A DNA stretch of 64,000 nucleotides, taken from positions 1-64,000 of the forward strand of contig JAQFVV010013281.1 of NCBI GenBank assembly GCA_028023455.1. Reading direction: 5' to 3'. The notes under the pieces were generated by a model. The model made no database searches and was not told where the DNA came from. It worked only from the letters and a program-made list of their open reading frames with translations. This DNA comes from Epiperipatus broadwayi (Eukaryota > Onychophora > Udeonychophora > Euonychophora > Peripatidae). This document shows, piece by piece, positions 61,298 to 64,000 of this stretch. A program made the translations under genes and the position numbers. Numbering within the stretch: position 1 is the stretch's first letter; every line of letters starts with the position of its first letter.

Positions 61298-63534
61298 TTG
61301 ATGGTTGCATGTATAAAATTTAGTTAAAACCTCGAATAGACAAGAGATTCAAATATATCATATTATTTCATACCCATTTATCGGTTATTATTTTGATAAA
61401 CAAATAGACTTCGATCCCATCCTATTTCATATCTTTGGTATCTGTTATATATAAATTTTTCAGTAAAATATCCAAAAGTCTCTCCATTCATTCATTCATT
61501 TTTTTTATGTCGTTATTGTTGTCGCAACACATTTAGAGATACACATAGTAATTTTATCATTTTTATTTAGTCAATCAATCTGAAATATAAAGTAATTTCC
61601 AATGTATTTTATAATTAATCGTGCCAATTTTCTTTTATATAATCCAATAAATTGAGTTAATTTAAATACCAAGACTACGCTTAATTATTTTGTTTTATTT
61701 GGATTGCATAAGATGACATAGCTATTTAAATAGCAAGGTTCAAACCCAGCTTGGTAAGTGAGCTAGAATATAAGATATGGTATGTTTTGCTTATTAGTAT
61801 TTTATTTTATTCCCATATAAATTTTATATTTATATTTGCATTCGAATATTATATATATTATCATTTATCTTAGTTAATATTACAAAGTCAATCATTTCAT
61901 GTTTGTCTGATTCCGTCATAAAAATCTAAATAGATCGTGCTTTATCGTTGGTTCAGAATAACTAGTCTTAGATATTTTTTTTAAACTTCTATAAAATGAA
62001 GAGAACAAACTTCATTGACCGGTTTAATTGAATATTGTTTTGATTTGTATAAATATCAATTATAATCATGTGTTTTAATCATTGCCAACCAATTTTATAT
62101 TCATTTGTTTAAAGATTCAAATAAATAATATTAATACTCATAGGTGAATAAACATCCAATAGAAACTTAATATATCTTTTATGTAATGTGGTTGTACATT
62201 GTAGAGTTAGAAATGAGCTAATAGAGTGTTGATAATAAATTTCAATGAACTATTCTATTTTAATACATAAACGAAGCAATAATTAAGTATCCCTTTATTG
62301 GAAGATATGAATAAATTATTTATATATTACTTGATAGCTTCTTAGTAAACTAGAGTAGATTAATTTGTTTAAACATTTAAATGAGTGCATAGATTTTCAA
62401 AGTGTTTATAAAATGATATTAAAACCAGTGATGTCAATAGAAAATTATTAATTAAAGATTGGAGTAGAAAGAATTGTGTATCGCTTATTGACACGAATGT
62501 TTATACTTTCTATTTAGCGTTTATTAAACTAGATATATATTTGAGTCAAGTATTATGTTGTTTTGATATTTAAATAGTGTCTATAAGTCAAAATGTTTTG
62601 TAAAATACAATTATAGGTATTTAGAAGCTTATCCGTTAAGATAAAATGCAGCATCATTAAATAATGAAGTAGATTTAAATTACTACAATAATAATAGGTT
62701 AATAAAATATATATTGAAATCTGCTTTAGTTATCAATTGGATTTGATTTTCACTAGATTGCTAATCAAGTAGTTAGCCTAATTGTATATTATTGTCTAGG
62801 GCAATAGTAGATGGTTTCGTTGCTCAGTGCAGTGTACTTTGTAATGTGATGGATTTGTTGATGTCTGGAGCAAATAATCTCATTATTCTTTTGTTTCACA
62901 TATCGCTTAAACAAATTAGACTTTAAGAGAGATTATTTGTGCTTTGTGATGGTTTATTACATAATGGCGACCCGATTGAGCTAGACTAGATTAATTTAAA
63001 TTAGATTTTGGATTTTTTTTATCAGATCAGATTGATCATCCTAACTATCACCCAGCATTCATTAATTCAACCAGTTACAAAATGGCACCAACGTTTGGAG
63101 CCTTCTTTCTTCAATTTAAATGGAATACAGCAGTCAACAATTCCATCGGTTACAAAATGGCACACCAACTCAGGCCGAAATAACCAATTAAAGACCCAAG
63201 TTTGACTCCCATATAGATGCTAAAACATGGTATTATGTTTGTATGCATTGGTATAGTTATATAGCTGATTATATTATATCATAGGTTTAAATAAGATATT
63301 AGAATATTTGTTGTTGTTGTTCTTTGTGGATTTTTATTCGCAGCTGTAGGATTGAATGGATAGATATGTTTTATGTAAAAATAAATAAAGGTAAAAAGAA
63401 ATTATTTCACACTCAGCTGCCTAGTATATATATATACAATTTTAATGCACAAATCAGCGAATAACAGCAGAGCTTCTTCAAATTAAATCACAATTTATTA
63501 TAAACTTAATATAAATTATAATACATAATAAATA
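61295..63534. other. AT-rich DNA; possible retroelement remnant near 62.95 kb
   Basis: TTACATAATGGCGACCCG at 62956-62973 looks like an LTR end followed by a tRNA-primer binding site, but no matching LTR is known. TTACAAAATGGCAC occurs twice downstream (63075 and 63149). The 65-codon frame at 63008-63205 is not recognised. Confidence 0.35.
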
Positions 63535-63583
63535 ATGCCCGAGCGCTTTCAAGAGAACTTAGCTCTCATAATCATGGGTAACA
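63535..63583 (-). ncRNA. Hammerhead-like motif at the 3' end of a second PLE
   Basis: Read on the minus strand: CCC, then AUGAUUA (core; consensus CUGAUGA with two changes), U, stem II GAGAGC/GUUCUC with a 3-base loop, UU, GAAA, a self-complementary AGCGCU giving a very short stem III, C as cleavage base, and GGG pairing with CCC. It lies about 80-120 bases beyond the stop of the GIY-YIG frame at 63660, as in the element at 40.4 kb. Core changes make activity in this copy doubtful. Confidence 0.55.
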
Positions 63584-63659
63584 AAGAGTAAGCGTAACAA
63601 GATTGCTATGTGTAAATATATGCAGATATATGTAAATTAATTGAACTATATGCGTAAAT

Positions 63660-63878
63660 CTAATTAACCCATTTCTTAGAAATTTTATAACACGTATCTT
63701 TCCTATTCATAGCCTTATCCTCCATGGCAATAAAACATGCCTCCTTCACCTTTCTCTTAACATCATTTCTTTCCCTACAAACTATTCTTGGATTTTCAGG
63801 TTCACATGAATGACCAGTTAATTTCTGATGCATTGCGAATATTGAGGTGTAAGCTGGGTCTGTAACACCCAACAACAT
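63660..63878 (-). pseudogene. PLE GIY-YIG domain, C-terminal part
   Basis: The 72-codon frame has the HQKLTGH block (residues 17-23), a VCRERNDVKRKVKEA block that would hold the domain's glutamate (KEA) and an AMNRKDTCYKISKKW end. The order and spacing match the end of the PLE protein at 40501-41820 (TIDSGHKI, then IREAIEIL, then INKRDDTC). It comes from a different family. The upstream part is missing at a junction near 63880. Identification rests on motif order plus the ribozyme-like motif downstream. Confidence 0.6.
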
Positions 63879-63885
63879 TTTTCAG

Positions 63886-64000
63886 GCTGTCTATAATATC
63901 TCATGCCCAGAAAATAACTGCATGGCATCATACTATGGAGAAACGAAAGCAACTCTCTCAACAAGATTGTCCCAGCACAGATATTTTTACAGAAAGGCCC
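63886..64000 (+). pseudogene. PLE GIY-YIG domain, N-terminal part (runs off the window)
   Basis: Starting at GCT (63886) the plus strand reads VYNISCPENNCMASYYGET, then TLSTRLSQHRYF, open to the window end. This is the VY...YxG...R...H pattern of a GIY-YIG nuclease with the cysteine pair seen in PLEs. It is oriented opposite to the adjacent fragment, so the two lie head to head. Whether it continues as an intact gene cannot be seen. Confidence 0.65.

Overview
The window is strongly AT-rich animal DNA with no recognisable host gene that is both intact and multi-exonic. Nothing in it looks bacterial: there are no dense operons, ribosome binding sites or long host ORFs. The content is typical of a gene-poor, repeat-rich invertebrate genome: long (TA)n, (TAA)n and (CA)n microsatellites, foldback/MITE-like elements, a tRNA-derived SINE-like unit, an RTE-type LINE, Penelope-like elements (PLEs) and a decayed Ty3/gypsy element. 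The one host-derived coding sequence, a retrocopy of mitochondrial ATP synthase subunit f, resembles the protostome form of the protein. I therefore infer a protostome invertebrate. A cephalopod mollusc or an arthropod would fit, but I cannot show which.

Layout. 1-9.4 kb: AT-rich DNA with an unidentified repeated coding-like segment (2.9 kb; a second diverged copy at 27.1 kb), a 0.5 kb polypyrimidine tract (5.05-5.6 kb), a possible gypsy reverse transcriptase relic (6.2-6.8 kb) and the ATP synthase f retrocopy (8.0-8.4 kb). 9.4-12.9 kb: microsatellites, one small possible membrane-protein ORF, and several short copies of an inverted-repeat (foldback) family. 13-18.9 kb: three tandem copies of a roughly 2.1 kb non-coding unit, two of which carry a roughly 65-nt sequence that folds back on itself. 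18.9-19.1 kb: a palindromic MITE. 22-25.4 kb: a direct duplication of a 1.4 kb non-coding unit. 25-33 kb: AT-rich filler and microsatellites, including a 220 bp CAA/TAA array. 33.6-38.7 kb: a 410 bp foldback element of the same family as at 11-12.8 kb, a heavily decayed RTE 3' end, a second foldback family and an 80 bp perfect-type palindrome.

40.2-47.2 kb is the best-preserved mobile region. A Penelope-like element on the minus strand has the DKG motif, a reverse transcriptase and a GIY-YIG endonuclease, with two frameshifts. It is followed by a terminal sequence containing a hammerhead-type ribozyme. Next to it lies an apparently full-length RTE-type LINE on the minus strand, with an APE-like endonuclease, a reverse transcriptase and a (TGA)n tail, broken by about three frameshifts.

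50.6 kb holds a tRNA-derived SINE-like unit. 52.4-54.7 kb holds another LINE relic and a 5'-truncated Ty3/gypsy pol fragment (RNase H and integrase) with in-frame stops and a plausible polypurine tract/LTR boundary. 55-63 kb is mostly AT-rich, with a minisatellite and palindromes. At the right edge (63.5-64 kb) is the 3' end of a second, different PLE on the minus strand, with its own hammerhead-like motif. It lies head to head with another GIY-YIG fragment on the plus strand that runs off the window.

The most interesting items are the two ribozyme-bearing PLE termini and the structured element in the 13-19 kb tandem array. No new multi-gene system is visible.
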